The notes: generated by a model not told the origin, from the letters alone. Positions 24,990-33,627 are shown, counted from the stretch's first letter. The stretch is DNA of 49,333 nt from an uncultured Bacillus sp. (GCF_946478885.1 NZ_CAMLDX010000011.1:1-49333); one strand, 5' to 3'. Program-made: numbers and translations.

Positions 24990-25931
24990 ATGGAAAATAT
25001 TTGGGTCATTGCAGATGTAGCAGAACATGCATATGGACTAATCACTAAGGCTGTTGCCATTGGAGGAAATGTGACAGCCTATATAAACGGCGATCAAGCA
25101 GAAGCAGAGGAATGCCTCGCATATGGAGCCACCAGTGTCAAACTGATTCCTATTCCAGAACATACAAGCTGGGAAAAATACGCCTTTGAATTGGCTGCCG
25201 AAGCAGAACAGACAAGACCCGAATTCGTGCTTGTATCGGCAACGAGAAGAGGAAAAACATTAGCGGGATATTTAGGCGGATTAATAGATTCACCGGTTGT
25301 CGCAGAAAGCAAAAAAATAGAAATCAGCGGTGATACTGTCTCTATGTCAAGAACCATTTATGGCGGTTTGGCAGAAAAGGAATTAGAAGTAAGAGGTCAA
25401 ACCGTTATCGTATCGGTTGTTCCGGGTACATTTGATAAGGTGAAGACGTTAGCACCTGGCAGTGGAAAAGTGACAATCCTGACTGCGAAAGCAGGAAAAG
25501 CAGCAGTTGTAGAAAGAAAGGCAAAGGAAGCGGCCTCCATCAATTTGAAGGAATCCGAAGTGGTTATTGGAGTAGGCCGCGGATTTGGTAGCAAAGAGAA
25601 CGTAAAGTATGCAGAAGAACTAGCAGCTCTTCTCGGAGGCGAAATTGGTTGTTCTCGCCCAGTCACTGAGGACTTCCATTGGTTTCCGGAGGAACAATAT
25701 ATCGGAATTTCCGGACAGGTAATTAAACCAAATCTATATTTGTGTGCGGGAGTGTCAGGCCAAATCCAGCATGTCTATGGGATTAAAGATTCCAAGACAA
25801 TTGTTGCCATTGATAAAAATGAAAATGCCCCGATCTTTAAATCTGCAGATTACTATATCGTCGGGGATTTAAAAGAGGTACTGCAGGAATTAATCTCTGC
25901 CCTTAAAGCCGTAAAATCAGTCACTGCTTAG
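24990..25931 (+). CDS. fixB: Electron transfer flavoprotein alpha subunit, FixB-like
   Basis: 313 aa. The C-terminal FAD domain has the family blocks VVIGVGRGFGSKENV, GGEIGCSRPVTEDFHWFPEEQYIG, 'ISGQVIKPNLYLCAGVSGQIQHVYGIKDS', and 'IVAIDKNENAPIFKSADYYIVGDL'. The N-terminal half (MENIWVIADVAEHAYGLITKAVAIG) is the usual ETF-alpha domain. It pairs with FixA to carry electrons between acyl-CoA dehydrogenase and FixCX. It lies 15 bp downstream of fixA with an AGGGGAGG-type SD. Confidence 0.9.
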   Translation: MENIWVIADVAEHAYGLITKAVAIGGNVTAYINGDQAEAEECLAYGATSVKLIPIPEHTSWEKYAFELAAEAEQTRPEFVLVSATRRGKTLAGYLGGLIDSPVVAESKKIEISGDTVSMSRTIYGGLAEKELEVRGQTVIVSVVPGTFDKVKTLAPGSGKVTILTAKAGKAAVVERKAKEAASINLKESEVVIGVGRGFGSKENVKYAEELAALLGGEIGCSRPVTEDFHWFPEEQYIGISGQVIKPNLYLCAGVSGQIQHVYGIKDSKTIVAIDKNENAPIFKSADYYIVGDLKEVLQELISALKAVKSVTA

Positions 25932-26019
25932 TCCGTAACAAACTGAAGTCAGGCATACATAATGAGAATCCAACAGTAGTCTGGCTTTAGATCCTATTTG
26001 AATGAAGGAGGTGTTCCCA

Positions 26020-27315
26020 ATGTCAGAATCGGAAAAATTTGATGTCATCATTGTCGGTGCTGGAGTCGCAGGCTGTACAGCCGGATATCTGCTTGCCAGA
26101 GAAGGCTTAGAGGTATTGGTCATCGAACGAGGAAACTATGCCGGTAGTAAAAATATGACAGGTGGAAGAATCTATAGTCACAGTCTGGAGAAGATTATGC
26201 CTCATTTTGCAGCGGAAGCACCGGTAGAAAGAAAGATTACGAGGGAAAAGATCAGTTTAATGACAGAAGAGAGCAATGTAACGATTGATTTCTATTCTGA
26301 TTTATTAGGTGTACAAGGCAGTGATTCCTATTCCGTTCTCAGAGGAGAGTTTGACCAATGGCTGGCTGAAAAGGCAGAAGAGGCAGGAGCCCAGATGATT
26401 CCCGGAATTCGGGTAGATGATCTGATTATAAAGGATGGCAAGGTAAGCGGTGTCATAGCCGGCGAAGATGAATTAGAAGCAGATGTTGTGATTTTGGCAG
26501 ATGGAGTGAATTCCCTACTTGCCCAGAAATTAGGCTTTCGCGGTGAACTTAAACCAAATGAAGTAGCAGTCGGGGCCAAAGAGGTCATTGAATTGCCACA
26601 AAAGGTGATAGAAGATCGTTTTCATTGCCATGAAGGAGAAGGAACGGCATGGCTGTTTGCCGGCAGTCCTACCGCCGGACGTGTTGGCGGCGGCTTCCTA
26701 TATACCAATAAAGCAAGCATTTCCTTAGGGATTGTTGCGACTCTTAGTGATTTAGAAGGTGCATCCAAAACCGTTCCGCAAATGCTGGAGGATTTTAAAA
26801 ATCATCCGACGGTAAAGCCATTAATCAAAGACGGAAAAATGGTTGAATACTCCGGACATCTTGTTCCGGAGGGAGGACTTTCTATGGTTCGGAAAATAGT
26901 CGGAGACGGCGTCTTAGTCATCGGAGATGCAGCAGGTTTTTGTATAAATATCGGGTATGCCGTAAGAGGTATGGACCTTGCGATTGCATCAGCAGAAAAA
27001 GCAGCAAAAGCTGTATTAGCTGCGAAACAAAAGGGGGATTTCAGTGAAGCGACCCTCTCGTTATATAAACAGCTGCTCGACGAAAGCTTTGTGATGAAGG
27101 ATCTCAATTTGTATAAAAAGTTTCCCCATTTTATGGAGCATACAACAAGAATCTTTAACGAGTATCCGCACATGGCTGCCAGTATAATGGCGGATATGTT
27201 TGTGATGAATGGTGAGCCAAGTCAGCCGCTTATGAAGAATGTAATGAAACACATAAGAAAAATCGGTTTAATGAATTTAGCGAAAGACGGAATCAAGGGG
27301 GTTCGGTCATTGTGA
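26020..27315 (+). CDS. fixC: ETF-quinone oxidoreductase, FixC
   Basis: Start ATG 26020 is chosen for its SD (AAGGAGGTG, 7 bases upstream) over an in-frame ATG 6 codons earlier. The 431-aa flavoprotein has the Rossmann motif DVIIVGAGVAGCTAGYLLAREG, the family block NYAGSKNMTGGRIYSHSLE, and the second FAD motif VLVIGDAAGFCINIGYAVRGMDLAIAS. The C-terminus contains no Fe-S cysteines; these are supplied by FixX. FixC passes electrons between ETF and the membrane quinone pool. It ends overlapping fixX by 4 bases (GTGA). Confidence 0.95.
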   Translation: MSESEKFDVIIVGAGVAGCTAGYLLAREGLEVLVIERGNYAGSKNMTGGRIYSHSLEKIMPHFAAEAPVERKITREKISLMTEESNVTIDFYSDLLGVQGSDSYSVLRGEFDQWLAEKAEEAGAQMIPGIRVDDLIIKDGKVSGVIAGEDELEADVVILADGVNSLLAQKLGFRGELKPNEVAVGAKEVIELPQKVIEDRFHCHEGEGTAWLFAGSPTAGRVGGGFLYTNKASISLGIVATLSDLEGASKTVPQMLEDFKNHPTVKPLIKDGKMVEYSGHLVPEGGLSMVRKIVGDGVLVIGDAAGFCINIGYAVRGMDLAIASAEKAAKAVLAAKQKGDFSEATLSLYKQLLDESFVMKDLNLYKKFPHFMEHTTRIFNEYPHMAASIMADMFVMNGEPSQPLMKNVMKHIRKIGLMNLAKDGIKGVRSL

Positions 27316-27596
27316 CGGTAAATATTGAGGAAAAGCTGGGCGTAAACAAATTTATGGTCGATGAGGAAAACCCCCATATTGTGTTGAAAAAGGAAAATAT
27401 AGATATGCAGGAATTTAAGAAAATCATGATCGCTTGTCCGGCTGGGCTTTATACACAAAATGATGATGGAAGTGTCCGCTTTGATTATGCGGGCTGCCTT
27501 GAGTGCGGGACTTGTCGGGTATTGTGCGGCTCTACTATTTTAGAAAAATGGGAATTTCCGCAAGGAACTTTTGGAATTGAATTTCGATATGGATAA
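27312..27596 (+). CDS. fixX: Ferredoxin-like protein FixX
   Basis: 94 aa, GTG start overlapping the fixC stop. Cysteines at C42 (IACPAGLY) and C62/C65/C68/C72 (GCLECGTCRVLC) match the FixX Fe-S motif. It carries electrons between FixC and quinone or partners. The C-terminal FPQGTFGIEFRYG is typical of FixX. A weak hairpin (CCTTTG 27604-27609 / CAAAGG 27627-27632) follows, without a T-run, so transcription may continue into the transporter gene. Confidence 0.95.
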   Translation: MTVNIEEKLGVNKFMVDEENPHIVLKKENIDMQEFKKIMIACPAGLYTQNDDGSVRFDYAGCLECGTCRVLCGSTILEKWEFPQGTFGIEFRYG

Positions 27597-27782
27597 ACAT
27601 GTGCCTTTGTCCGTTTTGAGAATTGTCAAAGGTAGTTTATTGGAAAGAACTTTAACGTAAATCTCTTTTGATTAGCTTTGTCAAATATGACCTACACTTG
27701 GTTCTACTTTTTGGAGGGAAATAGGTGAAACGCCTGCTTTCGTCCAAGTAAAAATATAATTTTCCAAAAGGAGAGAGTAAAA

Positions 27783-29045
27783 ATGAACACTACCATGGCT
27801 AGTAATCTACAGCTTCCCCGGTGGCGCATCCTTATCGCTGCAATGTTTGTCAATTTGTGTATTGGAACGAACTATGCTTTTAGTGTATGGTCAGGTCCTT
27901 TAGCAGAAGCAAGAGGTTGGACAATGGGAGAAGTAATCCTGGCATTTACCATTAATATGGCAATTGCTCCGATTCCAATGATTTGGGGAGGTAAAATTGT
28001 CGATAAGGGAGGGGCTAAGACGGCGTTTTTGATTGGCGGCAGTTTATACGGTGCCGGTTTTATTCTAACGAGTTTTGTTACCAGCGTTCCAATGCTTTAC
28101 CTGTCTTATGGTGTTCTTTGCGGTTTTGGACAAGCATTTGCTTATTCCGGAGCACTGGGGAATACACAGCGTCTATTTCCTGATAAACGCGGTTTAGCCA
28201 CTGGTCTTGTAACCGCTGCTAATGGTGGTGCAGCCATGATTACAGCCCCTTTAATTACTTATTTAATAGGGAGCCAAGGATCTCCAGCTGCTTTACGTTA
28301 TATGGGAATTATCTTTCTGGTAGTATGTATCATTTGCGGATTATTGACAAAAGCAGCTCCAACCGGTTACGTTCCAGCAGGATGGACACCTCCTCAAGCA
28401 AATACGGTTAATGCCGGTGCAGTCAGCAATGATGTTCATTGGAAAAAATTATTCTCGAACTACAGGTTTTATATTATCTTAGCTATTTTTGGCATTGGTA
28501 CTTTATCAGGATTAATGATTGTTTCTCACGCATCTACAATCGGTCAATCCATGTTCGGTTTATCAGCAGCAGTGGCTGCCTTCTATGTAAGTATGTACTC
28601 CTTAAGCAACTGTTTAGGACGGCTATTTTGGGGAACCGTTTCGGACAAAATCGGCCGTTACTGGGCATTGGCGACCATCTTCCTTGTCATCTCAAGCATG
28701 CTGCTGGTATTGGCAACTGCTGAAAGTTCAACAAGCTTTGCCATTGCGATTATCGGTATGGGCCTATGCTTTGGCGGGGTAATGGGCATTGTTCCGTCAG
28801 TTGTGGTAGAAAACTTTGGTGCAAAATTTTATGGCGTAAACTATGGAATTATTTTCAGTGGCTATGCCATTGCCGCTTTCTTCGGGCCAAAGATCGGTGC
28901 AAGTATTGCTGGTGCAAATAATGGTGATTTCACAAGAGCTTTCTTTATTGCCATGGTTTGCGGCTTTTTCGGACTAGCACTGACTGTATTACTTATTTCA
29001 ATTAACAAGTCTAAATTAAAGAAAAGTATGACTGAAGCGGCCTAA
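27783..29045 (+). CDS. MFS transporter, OFA (oxalate/formate antiporter) family
   Basis: 420 aa, twelve hydrophobic segments. N-terminal RWRILIAAMFVNLCIGTNYAFSVWSGPL and the 'GGKIVDKGGAKTAFLIGG' motif are typical for the OFA family of carboxylate transporters; the cytosolic loop (about 195-220) separates two six-helix halves, and 'GTVSDKIGR' is the MFS motif A repeat. Given its neighbours it may import a 2-hydroxyacid or exchange it for the reduced acid product; this is inference. SD is AAAGGAGAGAG. Confidence 0.9.
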   Translation: MNTTMASNLQLPRWRILIAAMFVNLCIGTNYAFSVWSGPLAEARGWTMGEVILAFTINMAIAPIPMIWGGKIVDKGGAKTAFLIGGSLYGAGFILTSFVTSVPMLYLSYGVLCGFGQAFAYSGALGNTQRLFPDKRGLATGLVTAANGGAAMITAPLITYLIGSQGSPAALRYMGIIFLVVCIICGLLTKAAPTGYVPAGWTPPQANTVNAGAVSNDVHWKKLFSNYRFYIILAIFGIGTLSGLMIVSHASTIGQSMFGLSAAVAAFYVSMYSLSNCLGRLFWGTVSDKIGRYWALATIFLVISSMLLVLATAESSTSFAIAIIGMGLCFGGVMGIVPSVVVENFGAKFYGVNYGIIFSGYAIAAFFGPKIGASIAGANNGDFTRAFFIAMVCGFFGLALTVLLISINKSKLKKSMTEAA

Positions 29046-29084
29046 TCTAAACTATCAAATGTAATATTTTAACATTCTATGACA

Positions 29085-29219
29085 GGGCTTTGTTAACATG
29101 GAAATTGGTGGACTTTTTCTTTAACTTTTGCCGCTTCCTTTCATTACGGGAGGGTAACAACACGAGGTCTATTCTGAATGGGGATTAATTACTGATCAAT
29201 ATTCATGTTTAACAAAGCC
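29085..29219. mobile_element. MITE-like 135-bp element with 16-bp terminal inverted repeats
   Basis: GGGCTTTGTTAACATG (29085-29100) and CATGTTTAACAAAGCC (29204-29219) are inverted copies differing by a single inserted T and the outer base. Between them are about 100 bases with no ORF. The ends look like those of an insertion sequence; I find no clear target-site duplication, and no transposase with matching ends is in the window. Confidence 0.45.
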
Positions 29220-29253
29220 TTTATCAAAATAAAGGGAAAGGAGACGAATATAA

Positions 29254-30816
29254 TTGATACATGCATTATCTATAAAAAACATACTCGAGCATTCATATCA
29301 ATTATATCCTGATAAAGAATATTTGTTTAATGATGGAAAAAACATCACGTATAAACAATTATTTCAGGAAACCCGATTACTGGCTGCCGGTTTAAGTCAC
29401 ATTGGAGTCAGCAAAGGAGATCGGGTGTTAGTTTGCCTTCCAAATTGGCATGAATTTGTGGCAGTATTTTTTGCATTAGCAAGTTTGGGGGCAGTCATGA
29501 TTCCATGTAATCCCTGTTACAAGGAGGAGGACATGCTGCCTATTTTAAATAATGGGGAAATAAAGGCGGTATTTCTGGCAGAAAACAAAAATCTAATGGA
29601 TATGTTTCATTCCGTAGGGATCGATATTATTGTCACTGTTCGTTATGAAGAGGCTGTCGGCTTATCTTATAATGACCTTTTGTCGATAGGGGAGACGATC
29701 GACTATATTCCAAATATATCAATCGATCCGGAAAATGATGTCATGACGATTCTTTATTCATCTGGAACAACAGGAACACCAAAAGGAGTTATGCTGACAC
29801 ATCAAAACCTTCTTTATGCAGCAACCACTGCCAAAAATGAATTAGAATGCACGGAAGCAGATACGATTTTTATTCCTGTTCCTGTCTTCCATGTATTTGG
29901 TTTGGTTCCAGGAATCTTATTAACGATTTTATCAGGTGCACAGCTTATATTGATGGAAAAATATAAAACGATACAAGCCCTGCAGCTAATAGATAAAGGA
30001 AAAGCCACGATTCATTTAGGTGTACCAACGATGTATATTTTAGAATTAAATAAAATGGAAGAAATCTGCTGCGATTTATCGTCCCTTCGGACAGGAATCA
30101 TTGCCGGATCACCTTGTCCAAGCAGTATTGTCAGAGAAATTCGCAGCAAAATGGGCTGCAATATTAAAATATCCTATGGGATGACTGAAACAACCTCTGC
30201 TGTTACATTTACAAGTTTTGCCGATGATGAAAGGGTTTGTTCTGAAACAGTGGGAAAGGCCGTTCCGGGCACTGAAATTAGAATTGTGGATGAGGATCGG
30301 AAAGAACTGCCTTTTGGAGAGATTGGAGAACTGGCATGCAAGGGAATCGGGAGGATGAAGGGCTACTATAATATGCAGGAAAAAACGAGCGAAGTAGTGG
30401 ATCAGGAGGGATGGTATTACACAGGTGATTTAGCAACGCTGGATGAAAAGGGGTATTGTTCCATTGTCGGCCGTAAGAAAGATATGATAACCCGCGGAGG
30501 CTATAAAATATATCCGCGTGAAGTAGAAGAAATTTTATATAAGCATCCAAGTATTCTTGATGTAGCTGTTGTTGGCTTGCCCAATCCCGTTCTAGGCGAA
30601 ATCAGCTGTGCCTTTATTAAACAGAAAGATAATGGTCATGAATCTGAGGAGAGCATTAAACATTATTTAATAAATCGATTAGTGAAGTATAAGGTGCCGG
30701 ATATGGTTCTGTTTTTAGATGACTTCCCCGTTAATCATAATGGGAAAATCAGGAAAAATATATTAAAAGAACTAGCCTTGGACAATGAGACTAGCTATTA
30801 CAAGCAGCCTGTTTAA
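29254..30816 (+). CDS. Acyl-CoA synthetase (class I AMP-forming ligase)
   Basis: 520 aa, TTG start with SD AAAGGAGACG. It has the adenylate-forming motifs: P-loop YSSGTTGTPKGVMLTH (about 168-183), the A5 block ISYGMTETT, A7 GWYYTGDLATLDEKGY, A8 IVGRKKDMITRGGYKIYPREVEE, and the A10 lysine in PVNHNGKIRKN. It activates a carboxylic acid to its CoA ester at the cost of ATP. In the cluster it resembles the role of CaiC: priming the pathway with acyl-CoA that the CoA-transferase can then use as donor. Confidence 0.9.
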   Translation: MIHALSIKNILEHSYQLYPDKEYLFNDGKNITYKQLFQETRLLAAGLSHIGVSKGDRVLVCLPNWHEFVAVFFALASLGAVMIPCNPCYKEEDMLPILNNGEIKAVFLAENKNLMDMFHSVGIDIIVTVRYEEAVGLSYNDLLSIGETIDYIPNISIDPENDVMTILYSSGTTGTPKGVMLTHQNLLYAATTAKNELECTEADTIFIPVPVFHVFGLVPGILLTILSGAQLILMEKYKTIQALQLIDKGKATIHLGVPTMYILELNKMEEICCDLSSLRTGIIAGSPCPSSIVREIRSKMGCNIKISYGMTETTSAVTFTSFADDERVCSETVGKAVPGTEIRIVDEDRKELPFGEIGELACKGIGRMKGYYNMQEKTSEVVDQEGWYYTGDLATLDEKGYCSIVGRKKDMITRGGYKIYPREVEEILYKHPSILDVAVVGLPNPVLGEISCAFIKQKDNGHESEESIKHYLINRLVKYKVPDMVLFLDDFPVNHNGKIRKNILKELALDNETSYYKQPV

Positions 30817-30939
30817 AAGATATATGGGAGTATCGTGTAAGGAAAGGGAATATATCTATTTCCAGAAGGTTTTTGCTTCAATGAATGAAGGATATAAACA
30901 ATGTCATTTATTATTCAAAGCAAGATATTGGTTTCAACA

Positions 30940-30978
30940 ATGTTCTTTTATTTATTTTAAAAGAACATTTTTATTTTA
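30940..30978 (+). terminator. Terminator at the end of the 2-hydroxyacyl-CoA/Fix cluster
   Basis: ATGTTCTTTT (30940-30949) pairs with AAAAGAACAT (30959-30968), followed by TTTTATTTT. Confidence 0.85.
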
Positions 30979-31026
30979 TAGCACACAAAAGGCCCCATGA
31001 ATACTCATGAGACCTTATTATTATTA

Positions 31027-31545
31027 TTATTGAAAGATAGTAGAAATAATTTGATCAATTGTCATACCGCTTTCGATTTCAAAAATACCTGGATGTAGGT
31101 TTCCAGATAGACCGCGTCGTTCGACCTCTTGTGAGAATTCGAAAGCGCTAGGGATAATCTTTGCTGTTTCCAGCGTTTGTCCGACATCAATGCTGGTCAT
31201 CCCTAATGAAACATTGACAACTGTCTTGTAAACTGGCTTTTGTTCCTCAGGCTTTGATGCTGTTTCAGTTGCGTCCTTCCCCGCTTTATTTGCGGCTTCC
31301 GCTTCTTTAGTAGCCTTCTTTGCTTCTGCTTTGGCAGCGTCGATCGATGCAACCTGTTGATTCCATTCTTTCTCTGTATGAATCACATAGCCTTTTTCCG
31401 CTAATTCACTTTTCATATCCTCTTCAGACATTTTTTTCACAGTCGTACCGTCACCCGAGCCGCCGGAAAGGAAAGCAATACCGATAATTCCAGCTGCAAC
31501 TATGAGTCCTCCTGCGAAACTTCTCAAAACTGCAGGTGTCATCAT
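31027..31545 (-). CDS. Short MltG/YceG-like membrane protein (no catalytic domain)
   Basis: 172 aa: one N-terminal membrane segment (SFAGGLIVAAGIIGIAFLSGG), a charged Ala/Lys/Glu-rich linker (about 60-110), and a C-terminal ~60-residue domain (VNVSLGMTSIDVGQTLETAKIIPSAFEFSQEVERRG... GMTIDQIISTIFQ). The last resembles the LysM-like subdomain of endolytic transglycosylase MltG; proteins of full MltG are about twice as long and have a catalytic domain absent here. It overlaps the preceding gene by 4 bases and so is co-translated. Function unknown; cell-wall association is likely. Confidence 0.6.
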   Translation of the reverse strand: MMTPAVLRSFAGGLIVAAGIIGIAFLSGGSGDGTTVKKMSEEDMKSELAEKGYVIHTEKEWNQQVASIDAAKAEAKKATKEAEAANKAGKDATETASKPEEQKPVYKTVVNVSLGMTSIDVGQTLETAKIIPSAFEFSQEVERRGLSGNLHPGIFEIESGMTIDQIISTIFQ

Positions 31546-31913
31546 GAAATGACCTCGCCCCTTTCATTCTTTTTCGCAAATGGAGCAAGCAAACGTTCAA
31601 TATCTTCCTTTGATAATTGCTTTTTCGAGGCAATGGAATCAAGTGAATACCCGCGACGTTGTAAGTTCAATAATTCACGAAGAAGAGTCCGATCAGAAGA
31701 AGTAGAAGCAACTCCAGCTTCAAGGGCAGTAATTTCGCCGTCAATCTCTACATTGCGAAGATGCTGCTGAAGCTGATAGATTTCATCCTTGAAGGTATAA
31801 GTCATTTGGTCTATTTGTTGTTCAATTGTTTTCTCATTTTGTTTACTCTTCACAAAAGAAAGAGCAAGCAGTGCAATAGCGATAAGTAGTAAAATGACTA
31901 TCGTCCATCCCAT
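31542..31913 (-). CDS. Small membrane-anchored coiled-coil protein of unknown function
   Basis: 123 aa: N-terminal hydrophobic anchor (TIVILLLIAIALLALSFV), a coiled-coil-like middle (QNEKTIEQQIDQMTYTFKDEIYQLQQHLRNVE) and a C-terminal helix-turn-helix-like segment (LLNLQRRGYSLDSIASKKQLSKEDIERLL). SD is AGGGAGG. It is first in a two-gene operon with the MltG-like protein. I do not recognise a named family. Confidence 0.65.
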   Translation of the reverse strand: MGWTIVILLLIAIALLALSFVKSKQNEKTIEQQIDQMTYTFKDEIYQLQQHLRNVEIDGEITALEAGVASTSSDRTLLRELLNLQRRGYSLDSIASKKQLSKEDIERLLAPFAKKNERGEVIS

Positions 31914-32192
31914 TACATAATCCTCCCTAATTTGAATCTATCTTCTCACCTTACATATTATACATGGAATGATTGGAGAATTCGATCGAAAACCGGAAAA
32001 TACCTCAATAGTCACAGTTTTTTTCATAATATGATCAGGCAGATAGTGTCGAATATTGTTGAGCATTGCTTATTTACAAAAGGGTTCAGTCATGTATTCC
32101 AAAATACTATAAATCTATCATACAAAAGAAAGTAGGAAAATGCTACTAAGTACACAAGGTAATATTTTCTGCTTCTTTACATAGGGGATACA
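31914..32192. other. Intergenic region
   Basis: About 280 bases between the divergent-looking small membrane operon and the hemerythrin terminator. A/T-rich; I see no gene or clear motif beyond a putative promoter for the gene at 31542-31913. Confidence 0.4.
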
Positions 32193-32227
32193 AAAAAAGG
32201 TGAAATCTAAAGAATTCCACCTTTTTT
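32193..32227 (-). terminator. Terminator of the hemerythrin gene (bidirectional shape)
   Basis: AAAAAAGGTG (32193-32202) pairs with CACCTTTTTT (32218-32227); T-runs on both strands. Confidence 0.85.
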
Positions 32228-32264
32228 ATCGAGTTTTATGAAAAAATTTTGGGGTATGCGGATA

Positions 32265-32666
32265 TTACTGAATTCCTTTTTCGTTGAAATATGGACCATA
32301 TTGCTTGTCGATATTTGGAATGTGACCATACAGCCAATCACGAACAAATGCAGTGATATCCGGAGTGATTTCCATTTCCCCTGCTTTAAATTTGCCAACA
32401 ATATCGCTTACTTGTGCAACTAGCTCATCATGAGCTTTTTTGTGAGCTTCATATGTTGGGTATTCAGTTTCTTGCATATACTTTTCTTCAGTAGCAAAGT
32501 GTTCAACAACAAAAGAAACCAATGCGTCAAGATTCTGTTCAACCACTGCTCTATCCCCAGAAAGTGATTCATCTAATACGTTTACCAGTCTGAAAATTTC
32601 TTGGTGTTGCTCATCCGGAGCAGCAACATTTGTTAAATATTTCTCTTCCCATGTCATTAATGCCAT
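32265..32666 (-). CDS. Bacteriohemerythrin
   Basis: 133 aa with all seven di-iron ligands in family order: H21 (DEQHQEIF), H56 and E60 (HFATE), H75 and H79 (HKKAH), H115 and D120 (HIPNID). These four-helix-bundle proteins bind O2 reversibly and may deliver or sense O2 or NO. SD is GGGAGG. The C-terminus (YFNEKGIQ) has no encapsulin-targeting peptide, so despite the nearby encapsulin it is not an obvious cargo. It is monocistronic. Confidence 0.95.
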   Translation of the reverse strand: MALMTWEEKYLTNVAAPDEQHQEIFRLVNVLDESLSGDRAVVEQNLDALVSFVVEHFATEEKYMQETEYPTYEAHKKAHDELVAQVSDIVGKFKAGEMEITPDITAFVRDWLYGHIPNIDKQYGPYFNEKGIQ

Positions 32667-32853
32667 TTTAAAAACCTCCCATAATTTGTAAAATAGCTAC
32701 GAACAATTACATTTTATCATAAAAACAAGCGCTTACAATTCTAAATTATAGAAATAATTGAACATTATGTGACAAGTGGCCATAAATAATAACATTTATC
32801 ACTTGGAAAGTCAACTAAAAAGTATTTTTACTGTGGCAATATATATAATGTAG

Positions 32854-33408
32854 CCCATGTGTTGATTAACCAAAGTTATACAATTTCATCGTAAACTAAC
32901 CGATACCTCTCTATGATTTTTTTCAGGGCTATTCGCCATTCAAAAGGCAGGGTATCACAAAGAAGCAACCTCTGAAAGCTCGTAAGTGATAAGGGTTTCC
33001 GGTTGATGTGCTTCTGTGCTTGAACATGTAGCCACATCAATAAAACATAGGCAGTAAGCGCGACGAATAGTTGATTAAAAACGGAATTCTTCGTTGTGCC
33101 AAACAACACGGGAACGTTTAAATTTTGCTTGATCCAGAGAAAAAAGGTTCCATTCGCAGCAGCTGTGACAAGATAGGAAATGAGCGTCGTAACCGTACAT
33201 TTACGGGCTTTATCTTCGTAGTGAACCTCTTTTAAAATCGCTTGTAGCTCGGTTTTTGAATGTTTTGAATCAACATTTGGAACATGGTATTCTTGTTCAT
33301 GAGGGAAGCCTCTTTTCGTAAATGTCGGTTTGGTCACTTACATTTTAAAAGAAGCTTCTCTCTTTTTGTTATATTTAGTTGGAAAAAATTTGATATTCAA
33401 CACGCATG
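32854..33408 (-). mobile_element. Internally deleted IS4-like insertion sequence
   Basis: The ends are imperfect inverted repeats: CCCATGTGTTGATT at 32854 and, on the other strand, CATGCGTGTTGAAT from 33408. They share GTGTTGA at the same distance from the edge. The flanks ATAATGTAG (32845-32853) and ATAATGCGG (33409-33417) match 7 of 9, consistent with an old 9-bp target duplication. The element is about 555 bp, far shorter than a full IS4-type element (about 1.4 kb). Confidence 0.65.
32876..33337 (-). pseudogene. IS4-family transposase remnant (internal deletion)
   Basis: A 153-codon frame. The last ~95 residues carry the C-terminal signature of IS4-family transposases: FFLWIKQNLNVPVLFGTTKNSVFNQLFVALTAYVLLMWLH. 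The first ~60 residues look like a transposase N-terminus (MTKPTFTKRGFPHEQEYHVPN...). The catalytic core with the DDE residues between them is missing, so the reading frame is an in-frame deletion product and should be inactive. Confidence 0.75.
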
Positions 33409-33608
33409 ATAATGCGGTAAGATATGCCATTTACATTTAGTAGAATTCTGTAAATAATCGGTAGTAGGGAACGTGATTGGAAGCCCATTTTTTAAACAAA
33501 AAATGAAAACGATTGAATTTTGAACGATGCTTTTCTGTGTTTCAACGTAATGTTAACAATTTGGACACGAAATTGGCTATTGACGACTGCAGTTTCTCTT
33601 TGTAAAAT

Positions 33609-33627
33609 GATAATGAAAATTGTTCTC
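33609..33627 (+). promoter_or_regulatory. Fur-box-like sequence upstream of the unknown gene at 33714
   Basis: The 19 bases from 33609 (GATAATGAAAATTGTTCTC) match 13-14 of 19 positions of the Fur-box consensus. The start codon is 87 bases further on. Matches at this level are suggestive only. The neighbourhood of an iron-storage encapsulin makes iron regulation plausible. Nothing else is seen in 33418-33713. Confidence 0.3.

Noticed and set aside
32265..32666. Hemerythrin as encapsulin cargo
   Set aside because: The C-terminus has no GSL-type targeting peptide, and an IS remnant and another gene separate it from the encapsulin.
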